Assembly (NCBI GenBank): GCA_002432085.1
Contig: DJFN01000259.1
Span: forward strand, 2,905 to 9,419
From: Flavobacteriales bacterium UBA5871
GTDB lineage: Bacteria > Bacteroidota > Bacteroidia > Flavobacteriales_D > Crocinitomicaceae
Reading direction: 5' to 3'
DNA length: 6,515 nt
This document shows, in pieces, positions 1 to 6,515 of the stretch (position 1 is its first letter; each line of letters begins with the position of its first letter). Under the pieces are notes generated by a model, which saw only the letters and a program-made list of their open reading frames with translations, searched no databases and was not told the DNA's origin. The translations under genes and the position numbers were made by a program.

Positions 1-914
1 CCGATGTCGACCGGAATTTCAACTACTTTTCCGCTGCGAACAACGAGTATTTTCTGTCCTTTGAGTACCGGGATCACGCTTTCGGCCGGAACCATAAAGG
101 CGTTCTGCTCGGTACCGAGATCGTATTTCACCGAAACGAAGGAGCCCGGAATCAGCTTGCCGTCGTTCTTCAGCGAAGCGCGAATGGTCATCATACGTGT
201 TCCGGCATCGATCACCGGCTCGTAGGCATAAACGCTCGCGGTGTAAGTCTTGGTGTTCTTTTCCGGGCTGAATTCGATCGTTTGCCCCGGTTTTACGGCT
301 GTTGCGTAGCGTTCCGATACGGCAAACTCGACTTTCACCGGGTTTTCCTGAACAAGCGTCGTGATCAGCGTTGTTGGCGTAATGAACGCGCCTTCGCTCA
401 CGTGGCGCAAGCCGATACGACCGGTGAACGGCGCCCGAACGGCGGCTTTGGAGATCTGTACGTCGATCAGATCAATCTGTGCTTTCACCGCAGCCAGTGC
501 CGAAGCCGAACGCTCGTATTCTTCCAGTGAAATGCCTTTGCCTTCGAGCAGGGCTTTCTTGCGGGCTTCGTCTTTGACGGCCAGATCGAGCTCCACTTTC
601 TGCTGGGCACGCTGGGCGCGCAGCACGTCCGTATCGACCTGGATCAGCAGGCTGCCTTTCTGAACGACCTGTCCTTCCTTGAAATGAATGGAACGGATGC
701 GTCCGCTGACTTCGCTGAACAGCTGGACTTCTTCGCCGGGAATAATGGTGCCGGGAATGGAAATTTCGCGCACGACATCGGCCGCTTCTACTGCAACGAC
801 TTCAACTGTGCTGGGTTTCGACGGTCCGCCGGACCCGAGCTTGTTTTCCTCTTTACCCCCACAGGCTGTCAGAAACAAGGCGGCGGCGGTAAACAGGGGG
901 AGGGCTTTGTGCAT
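1..914 (-). CDS. RND efflux periplasmic adaptor (membrane fusion) lipoprotein, 3' end missing
   Basis: Adaptor subunit of a tripartite efflux pump, expected to bridge an inner-membrane RND transporter and an outer-membrane channel in the periplasm. The frame is open from the ATG at 914 to the window edge (304 codons), so the C-terminus is missing. Residues 1-18 form a lipoprotein signal ending in the lipobox LTAC, with Cys18 as the predicted lipidated residue, followed by a Gly/Lys/Glu/Ser-rich linker. The first half of the lipoyl-like barrel-sandwich domain is near 64-93 (EVSGRI, FKEGQVVQKG). A helical hairpin rich in Ala, Lys, Glu and Gln covers about 95-158, and the second lipoyl half starts with RAPFTGRIG at 160-168. 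A beta-barrel domain follows, then the start of the membrane-proximal domain. It begins 5 bp after the marR stop, so the two are almost certainly co-transcribed. There is no clear ribosome binding site. The family assignment is strong; the substrate is unknown. Drug, detergent or metal efflux are all possible. Confidence 0.93.
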   Translation of the reverse strand, partial: MHKALPLFTAAALFLTACGGKEENKLGSGGPSKPSTVEVVAVEAADVVREISIPGTIIPGEEVQLFSEVSGRIRSIHFKEGQVVQKGSLLIQVDTDVLRAQRAQQKVELDLAVKDEARKKALLEGKGISLEEYERSASALAAVKAQIDLIDVQISKAAVRAPFTGRIGLRHVSEGAFITPTTLITTLVQENPVKVEFAVSERYATAVKPGQTIEFSPEKNTKTYTASVYAYEPVIDAGTRMMTIRASLKNDGKLIPGSFVSVKYDLGTEQNAFMVPAESVIPVLKGQKILVVRSGKVVEIPVDI

Positions 915-919
915 ATCAG

Positions 920-1399
920 TTATTTTTTAACGCGGTTATAAAAAAGCTCGATTTCGTCTACCGGCAATTCTTTGGAGACATTCACCAGCGTAAGCAGCTG
1001 CTGGCGGAACAAGGTGCGCTGTTCTTCGGGGAGCATGCTCAGGAAAAACTCGTCGGTTTCCTTGAGCGCCTGCTCGATCTCAGCGATCCATGGCTCGCCT
1101 TTCGGAGTGACGTGCAGCAAATGCTGGCGTCGGTCATCCGGGTTCACACGTCGTTCGATAAAACCTTCTTCGGCAAGGATATCAAGGATGCGGACCATGC
1201 TCACTTTGTCGGTCAGCAGGTGATTGGCAAGCTGTTGCTGGCTGATGGCCCCGGAGTTCTTTCCGATCAGATAGAGCGGGTAATAATAGCGCTCAACAGG
1301 CGTGTGCGCCATGCGTTTGGTCAGGAAGCCAATGTATTGACGGGTGAGGAAAGCCAGCACGCGTCCCAGGGTGAGTTCTTTCGGTAAGATGTGCTCCAT
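920..1399 (-). CDS. MarR-family transcriptional regulator
   Basis: Dimeric winged-helix DNA-binding protein that probably represses its own operon, including the adjacent efflux adaptor gene, and is released by a small ligand. The 159-residue length fits the family. The DNA-binding region is visible: a helix-turn-helix at about residues 57-82 (LANHLLTDKVSMVRILDILA, then EEGFIERR), and a wing containing the typical NPDDRRQ motif at 86-92 followed by VTPKG. Flanking helices at both ends would form the dimer interface. I chose the ATG at 1399; a TTG at 1426 would add nine residues but lies inside the predicted promoter and past the palindromic operator, so it is unlikely. The TAA stop is at 920-922 and the next gene starts five bases on. 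Position at the head of an efflux operon supports local control. The ligand cannot be told from sequence. Confidence 0.93.
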   Translation of the reverse strand: MEHILPKELTLGRVLAFLTRQYIGFLTKRMAHTPVERYYYPLYLIGKNSGAISQQQLANHLLTDKVSMVRILDILAEEGFIERRVNPDDRRQHLLHVTPKGEPWIAEIEQALKETDEFFLSMLPEEQRTLFRQQLLTLVNVSKELPVDEIELFYNRVKK

Positions 1400-1401
1400 A
1401 A

Positions 1402-1418
1402 TAATTACCCGGTAATTA
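1402..1418. promoter_or_regulatory. Palindromic operator, likely MarR binding site
   Basis: TAATTACC-C-GGTAATTA is a perfect inverted repeat with 8-bp arms around one central base. It sits two bases upstream of the marR ATG and just downstream of the predicted promoter element. MarR-family dimers typically bind palindromes of about this size that overlap the promoter or the first transcribed bases, so autorepression is the natural reading. The palindrome is seen; binding is inferred. Confidence 0.65.
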
Positions 1419-1437
1419 GTTTGCAAAGTTAACTAAT
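1415..1437. repeat. Second inverted repeat around the marR promoter
   Basis: ATTAGTT (1415-1421) and AACTAAT (1431-1437) are perfect 7-bp inverted arms separated by 9 bases. They flank the -7 element and overlap the end of the 17-bp palindrome. This could be a second regulator site or an extension of the first. AT-rich inverted repeats of this size also occur by chance, so this is weaker than the adjacent palindrome. Confidence 0.35.
1424..1431 (-). promoter_or_regulatory. Bacteroidota-type -7 promoter element for the marR-adaptor operon
   Basis: Read on the minus strand this is TAACTTTG, an exact match to the Bacteroidota -7 consensus TAnnTTTG. Transcription would start a few bases downstream, at or inside the palindrome at 1402-1418. 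I do not see a TTG at the usual -33 distance; the nearest TTG (1440-1442) is only 8 bases from the box. The call therefore rests on the -7 element and its position. Confidence 0.5.
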
Positions 1438-1463
1438 ATCAACGTCGGAGACGAAAGATTAAC

Positions 1464-1510
1464 CACTTTTTAAAAGAAATCAGCACTTTTGTGGTAAAGT
1501 AAAAAAAGTG
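1464..1510 (+). promoter_or_regulatory. CACTTTT repeats and weak promoter candidate before the first kinase
   Basis: CACTTTT occurs at 1464-1470 and again at 1484-1490, a 20-bp period (about two helical turns), and in inverted form as AAAAGTG at 1504-1510, which covers the GTG start. CACTTTTG at 1484-1491 matches the -7 consensus TAnnTTTG except at the first base, but no TTG is seen at -33. The copies at 1484-1490 and 1504-1510 could also pair in RNA as a 7-bp stem hiding the start codon. The repeats are seen; any role is a guess. Confidence 0.25.
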
Positions 1511-2149
1511 ATCACCTGGAAGGTTCCGGCATGCGTTAACTCTTTGGTTCTGATTCTGCTGTTCTTCCTTTCGGGTGTGACGGCGGAACGAGTCAGTGCA
1601 CAGGAATTTAAGCCTTTCCAGCTGAAGCCGCCACAACCTGTTTACCGCAATTACAGCCTCGAGGAAGGATTGCCCAGCCCGGAAACCTATGATGTCAGGC
1701 AGGACAAATACGGCTATATGTGGATCGCTACCGACCGCGGCGTGGTGCGCTACAACGGTTACGAATTCAAGATTTTTACCGAAAAGGACGGCTTGCCCGA
1801 TCACGTGATCTTCAACCTCGAGGAAGATCCGCAGGGACGAATCTGGTTTGTGAGCTACAACGGTCTGCTCAGCTATTATGAAAAGGGAAAGATCGTTCGT
1901 TATAAGTACAATCACATCATAAAAAAATACATCGGGGGCATAAATCCGACTTTCAAATCGTTCAAGATCGATAAGAAAGGAAATCTGTATTACGCTATCC
2001 AAACGATCGGTACGTTAAAAATTACACCTGAAGGAGTTGCGACCAACTACCATCTGCAGAACAACAGGAGAGTAGTATGGATTACTAAAATAGACGGCGA
2101 TTGGTTCCCATCCGCGGACTTTTCGCAAATCCCGAAAGATGTCATGTAA
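1508..2149 (+). CDS. Propeller sensor kinase, N-terminal fragment ended by an in-frame stop
   Basis: N-terminal 213 residues of the first propeller sensor kinase. It starts at GTG 1508; the nearest upstream in-frame stop is at 1460-1462, there is no in-frame ATG before the coding signal, and this start gives a good signal peptide: a short basic N-region, a hydrophobic core at about residues 13-24 and a likely cleavage after VSA (residue 31). Propeller repeats follow, with the typical WIATDRGVVRYNG blade at 72-84 and RIWFVSYNG at 111-119. The frame meets TAA at 2147-2149, but after one CAT codon the same frame continues as the 783-codon ORF at 2153. An ungapped comparison of residues 53-138 with the downstream paralog shows about 50 of 86 identical by hand count, and the similarity in length and layout continues past the stop. 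This is therefore the front of one split gene. Alone, it would be an exported partial propeller with no signalling output. Confidence 0.85.
   Translation: MITWKVPACVNSLVLILLFFLSGVTAERVSAQEFKPFQLKPPQPVYRNYSLEEGLPSPETYDVRQDKYGYMWIATDRGVVRYNGYEFKIFTEKDGLPDHVIFNLEEDPQGRIWFVSYNGLLSYYEKGKIVRYKYNHIIKKYIGGINPTFKSFKIDKKGNLYYAIQTIGTLKITPEGVATNYHLQNNRRVVWITKIDGDWFPSADFSQIPKDVM
2147..2149 (+). other. In-frame TAA nonsense codon splitting the first kinase gene
   Basis: This TAA is codon 214 of the frame that starts at 1508. The ORFs on either side share that frame and are separated only by this TAA and a CAT codon. Between the shared NHII motif and the shared GGYWF motif, this gene spans 186 codons and the paralog 183, so no large indel accompanies the stop. 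A single base change from a sense codon (for example CAA, AAA, GAA, TAC or TAT) would explain it. Confidence 0.85.
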
Positions 2150-2152
2150 CAT

Positions 2153-4504
2153 ATGGTTCATAAGCCCGTTTACAAGCATATCGGAGGTAAAAACAGGAAG
2201 ATCGCTGAAGACAATTTTGCAAACCGGCTCGATCTTGTCTCGGAAAAAGGGCGGAGTTTCCTGTTGCTGGATAACAAGATTATGGACCTGGAAAAGGAGC
2301 AATGGTTTGCTGAGTACAAAGGCTTGCTCGGTATCCGATTGGCCAACGATAAGCTTTTTGCGGGCATCTATATTGGCGGTGTAATCGTGGAAAACCTCAG
2401 GCTGCCGGTGAATCATCCCAATCGAAAGGAACGTTTGCTTGATGGTCTTTCGGTGACAAGCGTCTGGGTGGATCGCGAAGGGGGCTACTGGTTTTCTACG
2501 CTTGAAAACGGTGTGTATTATACGCCGAACCTTTCTTTTCGCAGCTACACCAAAGAGGAGGGATTGCCACAGGAACGGATTACACAGGTAGTCGGTTATA
2601 AAGACCGGATGATGTGCAGCTACTACGGCGGTTTTATTCAGATCAGTCCATCCCATCGTATTATGAAGGACATGATCGCGGATCGTCTTTTTTCAGCGGT
2701 CGGAGTGACTGATAAAAAACTGTATATGGGATCCAGTACCCGCCTGGAGAACGCTCGCGTGAAAGATGAGTACATCTTTATCCCATGTTTCAATGATATC
2801 TGGTCCGGCAAAGATTTTATCCTGGTTGTGTCAGACAAAGTTGCCCGTGTTTCAGATGATGGAAAAGCGAGCATGATCTATGGTGACTTAAAGCGGGTTA
2901 TCCGCACCAGTTATACGACCAAGCCTGTGGATTTCCAAGCGGTTATGGGATTGAATAGCGGCCAGATCTTCGTTGGCAACCTCCACGGACTTTACGAAAT
3001 CCGGGATCGCAATCCTGTAATGACTCATCTGCGTAACCCGATCTTCCGAAAACGTGTGTCCGATCTGATCGGACATCCTTGTTATGGTGTTATTGCAGCA
3101 ACCCGCGGCTACGGTATTTACTTCTTCAATCCGAAAACATACAAAATTACACATATTATCAACCGCGCTTCGGGCTTGCTGAACGACCATGTCAACTGCC
3201 TGTATGTAGATAAAAAAGGCCGGATCTATGTCGGCACGAACGAAGGTCTCAGCATCATAGAGTTTTCAAACGACCGGTTTTCCATTCGTAACGTGACGAA
3301 CAACCAGGGACTGTGTTCCAACAGGATCAATTCGATTTATGTTAAAAATGATGTTGTCTGGCTGGCCACCATGAAAGGAATAACGCGCTTTCCGTTCAGT
3401 GAGATAGAAAAACCGGTCCGCGGAACGATTCGCCTGGAATACCTGGCAACCGACCAAAAACAATACGAACGGGGAAATTATCCGTATCGCTTCGATTCCG
3501 ACACGCCGCTCATTCGCCTGGAGCTTCGCACGGATAATTTCAAGGGCTCGCCGGTGCATCGCTTCAAATACCAGCTTCGGGAAAACGGCCCATGGATTCC
3601 GACCGACGTACACGAAATCGTGATCAACGATCCGGGCTACCAGGAATACTACGTGCGGGTAAAATTCATGAACGAAGAAGGCAAATGGTCGGCGCCGGTG
3701 CTCATTGCACACTTCGAAATACAGCTGCCGCTCTACCTGCGCTGGTATATTCTTTTGCTGGAAGGTTTGATTCTGCTGGCATTGATCGGGTGGCTGATCC
3801 GTGTGATCGTGAACCGTGTTAAAAGACGTCATTACTACGAAACCAAGATCAGCCAGCTGGAACAGAAAGCGCTTGCTGCCCAGATGAACCCGCATTTTAT
3901 TTTCAATTCCCTGAATTCGATCCAGAGCTTCCTGATCTTCGGGGAAAACGAAAAGGCCGAGCATTACCTGCTGAAATTCTCGTCGCTGATTCGTCAGACG
4001 CTGAACAATTCGCGTGAAAAGTACATTCGTATCGAGCAGGAGATCAAGACGCTGAAGGATTACCTCGAGCTCGAACAGATGCGCTTCAAGCACCGGTTTT
4101 CGTTTGAAATCCAGAGTCATCTTTCGGGGGACATCATGCAATGCTATATTCCGCCGATGCTTGTGCAGCCGTATGTCGAAAATGCCATCCTTCACGGCGT
4201 ATCGCTGCTGGAAAAAGACGGCAAAATCACGATCGTGTTCACCGTTCAGGACGAAATGCTCCGGATCACCATAGACGACAACGGAACAGGTCGCCAGCTT
4301 AAAAAAGCAAAGCTGCACAATCACCGTTCGTATGGCACAACAATTACCGAAGAACGCCTGGCTTTGCTTCACCGACAGCTCGGACAATCCTTCCGCGTGG
4401 AAACCATCGACAAGTCGGAAGACGGCAAACCGCTGGGAACCCGTGTGGAGCTGAGTATTCCGTTGATGCAGCAGTCTGAAATTTCCGAAAACGAAATCGC
4501 ATGA
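2153..4504 (+). CDS. Propeller sensor histidine kinase, LytS type, C-terminal part of a split gene
   Basis: C-terminal 783 residues of the split sensor kinase; with the upstream fragment the full gene has 998 codons. It would autophosphorylate on His and pass the phosphate to a response regulator, typically of LytTR type for this kinase class. Residues 1 to about 425 continue the propeller, with blade motifs at W113 (GGYWFSTLENG), 357-366 (RIYVGTNEGL) and W403 (WLATMKGITRF). A Y_Y_Y domain covers about 426-522. One transmembrane helix lies at about 531-552 with basic residues (RVKRR) after it. The His_kinase domain has MNPHFIFNSLN with H581 as phosphoacceptor. The ATPase has an N-box at 673-682 with N677, a G1 box DDNGTG at 708-713, and a late GTRVEL at 762-767. 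The kinase looks intact. As an independent product from ATG 2153 it lacks a signal peptide, so its propeller might not be exported. It ends in an ATGA overlap with the next kinase. Confidence 0.88.
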   Translation: MVHKPVYKHIGGKNRKIAEDNFANRLDLVSEKGRSFLLLDNKIMDLEKEQWFAEYKGLLGIRLANDKLFAGIYIGGVIVENLRLPVNHPNRKERLLDGLSVTSVWVDREGGYWFSTLENGVYYTPNLSFRSYTKEEGLPQERITQVVGYKDRMMCSYYGGFIQISPSHRIMKDMIADRLFSAVGVTDKKLYMGSSTRLENARVKDEYIFIPCFNDIWSGKDFILVVSDKVARVSDDGKASMIYGDLKRVIRTSYTTKPVDFQAVMGLNSGQIFVGNLHGLYEIRDRNPVMTHLRNPIFRKRVSDLIGHPCYGVIAATRGYGIYFFNPKTYKITHIINRASGLLNDHVNCLYVDKKGRIYVGTNEGLSIIEFSNDRFSIRNVTNNQGLCSNRINSIYVKNDVVWLATMKGITRFPFSEIEKPVRGTIRLEYLATDQKQYERGNYPYRFDSDTPLIRLELRTDNFKGSPVHRFKYQLRENGPWIPTDVHEIVINDPGYQEYYVRVKFMNEEGKWSAPVLIAHFEIQLPLYLRWYILLLEGLILLALIGWLIRVIVNRVKRRHYYETKISQLEQKALAAQMNPHFIFNSLNSIQSFLIFGENEKAEHYLLKFSSLIRQTLNNSREKYIRIEQEIKTLKDYLELEQMRFKHRFSFEIQSHLSGDIMQCYIPPMLVQPYVENAILHGVSLLEKDGKITIVFTVQDEMLRITIDDNGTGRQLKKAKLHNHRSYGTTITEERLALLHRQLGQSFRVETIDKSEDGKPLGTRVELSIPLMQQSEISENEIA

Positions 4505-6515
4505 GGCAGCAAACGGGCATATCGGTTTTGGGAGTCGGACTTTTATTCTGCTGCCTGTTGCTGAGCTGCACAGTTGTAGCACAGCAGCCGCTTTTGCCTG
4601 CCAAGCCTTCTTTCCGGAGCTTCAATCCTGCGAACGGACTTCCGAGCTCGGAAACGTATGAGACCTTCCAGGACCGTGACGGTTACCTGTGGATTGCCAC
4701 CGACAGGGGCGTGGCGCGCTACGATGGCTACCGCTTCACGGTTTTTACCACCAACGAAGGTTTGGTCGACAACCTGGTATTGTCGTTCTACGAAGATTCT
4801 CAAAGCCGCATCTGGTTCCTGTCGCTGGCCGGAACGCTTTGCTATTACGAAAACGGTAAGATCGTTCCTTACCAGTTCAATCACATTATCCGGCAACGCA
4901 TTATGGGCGTTCGCACGGGAGTGAAACAGATCCGGGTGGCGAAGGACGGCACACTGACTTACAGCATGCGCGGAATCGGTGGTTTTTCCATTGATACGCA
5001 AGGTCGGGTAACGGACAAATACAAGCACAGCGGACATTACATCATCGAGCAGATCGGTACGGAAGTGAACTTCTATACCACCAACGCGATAACTTCCGCA
5101 GTTTACCAGGCAGACGTTCTGTTTCAGCTGAATCGCGACGGAGAATGGATCTATCCCGGATTTATCATGGCCGGGCTCGATACGCGACTGGCCCTGCACC
5201 AATCGTTGCTCTTCGTGATTGAAAACAGGGATCTTCATTGCGTCCAGGACGATAAGCTGATCAAGCTGACCTCCGATGGTCTTGCTATTGGTATGTACAG
5301 CGACGGCAGCTCTTTATGGGTAGGTTATCTGAACAAAGGCGTCATCGAATACAAATACGACAAGCGGACCAAAAAGTTGAAGGAAGTTTCCCACTTCTTC
5401 AACGGGTATTCGGTGAGCTCCATTAACAAAGATTCGGAAGGAGGCTATTGGTTTACCACACTCGAAGCGGGAGTAATGTACATTCCATTTCCGAAAGTGG
5501 TGCATTTCACCAAGCAGAACGGATTGACGGAAAATTTCGTCAGCTCGGTCAACGGTATCGGGAACGACGTTTTTGTGCTTTCGAGCATGGGAACGATCCA
5601 GCAGATGAACGCACCCTGGGGCCGTTTCGGAGAGCGATTCTATACGCGTTCGCAGCTCGTCCGGTTTGGCAAAAAACTGCTCACAACGGGTAATCCGGGT
5701 GTTGAAGGAAAATATCCGCAGTTCGCTAATCTCGGGTATCCGTTTCCGGGATTTTCCAAGCTTCGGTTTGAAGAAGCCTATGCCAATAAGACCCATCTTC
5801 TGATGTTCTGTGGCGATGTGCTGTTGCTTGACAAGCGTGGAAAGGCTACCGTTTTGTACAGTGCGATGTACTACAAAGACGTAGAGCACAGTCAGCAATC
5901 CTTCGATGCATTGGTCATGGACGACGATCACAAGCTATTCTACGCAGGTAACCGGTACGGCTTGTTCAAAATAGCCGATAAGCAGGCGTTCTCCATGGAT
6001 CAGCTGGATACGCTGTTCCGCGTTCGGGTGAGTGATATGACCTACGACCGCAAAATGGGTTTTATCGTCGGCACGCGCGGCGCCGGTGTTTACCTGTTTA
6101 AAAACGATCGTATTTACCGCCAGATAACGGAAAAAGACGGCCTGTTGAGCAACCAGATCAACTTCCTTTACCTCGATGACGATAAACGCCTGTGGGTAGG
6201 TAGCAACAAAGGACTGACCGTTGTCGAAATGCAGGACGGCCAAACCCGCATGCGCTATTTTACGACCAAGAACGGGCTGATCTCCAATGAAATCAATTCG
6301 GTTTATGTGGATGCGAAGAACAGTAAGATCTGGGTCGCCACGAAAGCAGGTGTTTCGGTGTTGCCATTGACATGGTCGTCGCCTGGCCAGCGTCCTTCAG
6401 ACCTGTTCCTGGGCGGAGTCCGTACGCTGAGAGGTGAACAGCCACTGAATCGTCATTATTTCGAAGCCGGAACTTCGTTCATGGAAATCACCTTCCGCAC
6501 GACGAATTTCAATGC
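4501..6515 (+). CDS. Second propeller sensor histidine kinase (paralog), 3' end missing
   Basis: Tandem paralog of the gene before it, starting at ATG 4501 inside the upstream stop (ATGA, 4-bp overlap), so the two are probably translationally coupled. The frame is open for 671 codons to the window edge. Residues 1-27 form a signal peptide with a hydrophobic core at about 8-22 and likely cleavage after VVA (residue 27). LLSC at 20-23 also resembles a lipobox, but lipidation seems less likely for a protein expected to have a transmembrane helix. Propeller blades are marked by WIATDRGVARYDG (64-76), RIWF (103-106), GGYWFTT (314-320), LWVGSNKGL (564-572) and IWVATKAGV (610-618), with EKDGLLSNQ-type linkers. 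The last residues (MEITFRTTNFN) align with the beginning of the Y_Y_Y domain of the upstream protein. The transmembrane helix and kinase domain are expected beyond the window; that part is inferred. Unlike its neighbour it has no internal stop in the visible part. The signal it senses is unknown. Confidence 0.9.
   Translation, partial: MRQQTGISVLGVGLLFCCLLLSCTVVAQQPLLPAKPSFRSFNPANGLPSSETYETFQDRDGYLWIATDRGVARYDGYRFTVFTTNEGLVDNLVLSFYEDSQSRIWFLSLAGTLCYYENGKIVPYQFNHIIRQRIMGVRTGVKQIRVAKDGTLTYSMRGIGGFSIDTQGRVTDKYKHSGHYIIEQIGTEVNFYTTNAITSAVYQADVLFQLNRDGEWIYPGFIMAGLDTRLALHQSLLFVIENRDLHCVQDDKLIKLTSDGLAIGMYSDGSSLWVGYLNKGVIEYKYDKRTKKLKEVSHFFNGYSVSSINKDSEGGYWFTTLEAGVMYIPFPKVVHFTKQNGLTENFVSSVNGIGNDVFVLSSMGTIQQMNAPWGRFGERFYTRSQLVRFGKKLLTTGNPGVEGKYPQFANLGYPFPGFSKLRFEEAYANKTHLLMFCGDVLLLDKRGKATVLYSAMYYKDVEHSQQSFDALVMDDDHKLFYAGNRYGLFKIADKQAFSMDQLDTLFRVRVSDMTYDRKMGFIVGTRGAGVYLFKNDRIYRQITEKDGLLSNQINFLYLDDDKRLWVGSNKGLTVVEMQDGQTRMRYFTTKNGLISNEINSVYVDAKNSKIWVATKAGVSVLPLTWSSPGQRPSDLFLGGVRTLRGEQPLNRHYFEAGTSFMEITFRTTNFN

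Noticed and set aside
4..941. Plus-strand open frames across the adaptor gene
   Set aside because: The minus strand has a continuous 304-codon adaptor protein with lipobox, hairpin and RAPFTGRIG motif; the plus-strand frames are short, low in complexity and overlap each other.
1921..2040. A dip to about 38% GC just before the nonsense codon, as a possible insertion
   Set aside because: The protein still aligns in length with the paralog across this stretch, and comparable low-GC lines occur elsewhere in the same gene, so there is no sign of inserted DNA.
2147..2149. Stop-codon reassignment (TAA read as an amino acid)
   Set aside because: The marR gene ends with TAA at a sensible length, and no other gene here contains internal TAA codons, so a recoded genome is not supported.
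2131..2160. A frameshift as the cause of the split kinase gene
   Set aside because: The ORFs before and after the stop share the same frame, so a nonsense change, not an indel, is the simplest explanation.
1439..2656. Two minus-strand open frames (1439-2002 and 2015-2656) opposite the propeller region
   Set aside because: They overlap plus-strand sequence that aligns with the paralog, and they have no recognisable motifs. The first would also begin inside the kinase coding region without a visible promoter.
3266..4582. 438-codon open frame on the minus strand opposite the kinase domain
   Set aside because: The plus strand encodes recognisable Y_Y_Y, transmembrane and kinase motifs throughout; the antisense product shows no domain pattern and reads as the mirror of that coding bias.
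4543..6243. Minus-strand open frames opposite the second kinase (4543-5238, 5314-5931, 5935-6243)
   Set aside because: The plus-strand frame is open for 671 codons with regular propeller motifs; the antisense frames are shadows.
1..6515. Mobile elements, CRISPR arrays, tRNA or rRNA genes, rho-independent terminators
   Set aside because: No transposase, repeat-spacer pattern, RNA gene fold or GC-rich hairpin with a T tract was seen on reading through; coding sequence fills nearly the whole window.

Overview
The window looks like chromosomal DNA of a member of the Bacteroidota. Three things suggest this: a sensor histidine kinase with a periplasmic 'two-component regulator propeller' (an architecture concentrated in that phylum), a TAnnTTTG promoter element, and A-rich leaders without Shine-Dalgarno sequences. 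GC is near 50% by eye. I cannot name the genus.

Left part (1-1437, minus strand). A MarR-family repressor gene is followed after 5 bp by a lipoprotein of the RND/HlyD periplasmic adaptor family, which runs off the left edge. This is the usual front end of a drug or toxic-compound efflux operon, with regulator, membrane fusion protein, then an inner-membrane RND pump and outer-membrane channel (those last two lie outside the window and are inferred). Just upstream of the repressor start is a perfect 17-bp palindrome, and just upstream of that a consensus TAACTTTG promoter element. This is a convincing autoregulatory control site.

Middle (1438-1507). A short divergent intergenic region separates the efflux operon from the rightward genes. 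It carries small CACTTTT repeats and only a weak candidate promoter.

Right part (1508-6515, plus strand). Two paralogous propeller sensor kinases lie in tandem, joined by a 4-bp ATGA overlap. The first has a signal peptide, a beta-propeller region, a Y_Y_Y domain, one transmembrane helix and a LytS-type kinase with all catalytic motifs visible. It is broken by an in-frame TAA at codon 214, with the same frame resuming at once. The second has its signal peptide and propeller intact, and runs off the right edge just as its Y_Y_Y domain begins. No response regulator is in the window.

The two halves are divergently arranged but nothing in the sequence links them functionally. I see no mobile element, CRISPR array, RNA gene or clearly new system. 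The points most worth a second look are the nonsense codon in an otherwise well-preserved kinase gene, the tandem kinase pair, and the MarR control site.
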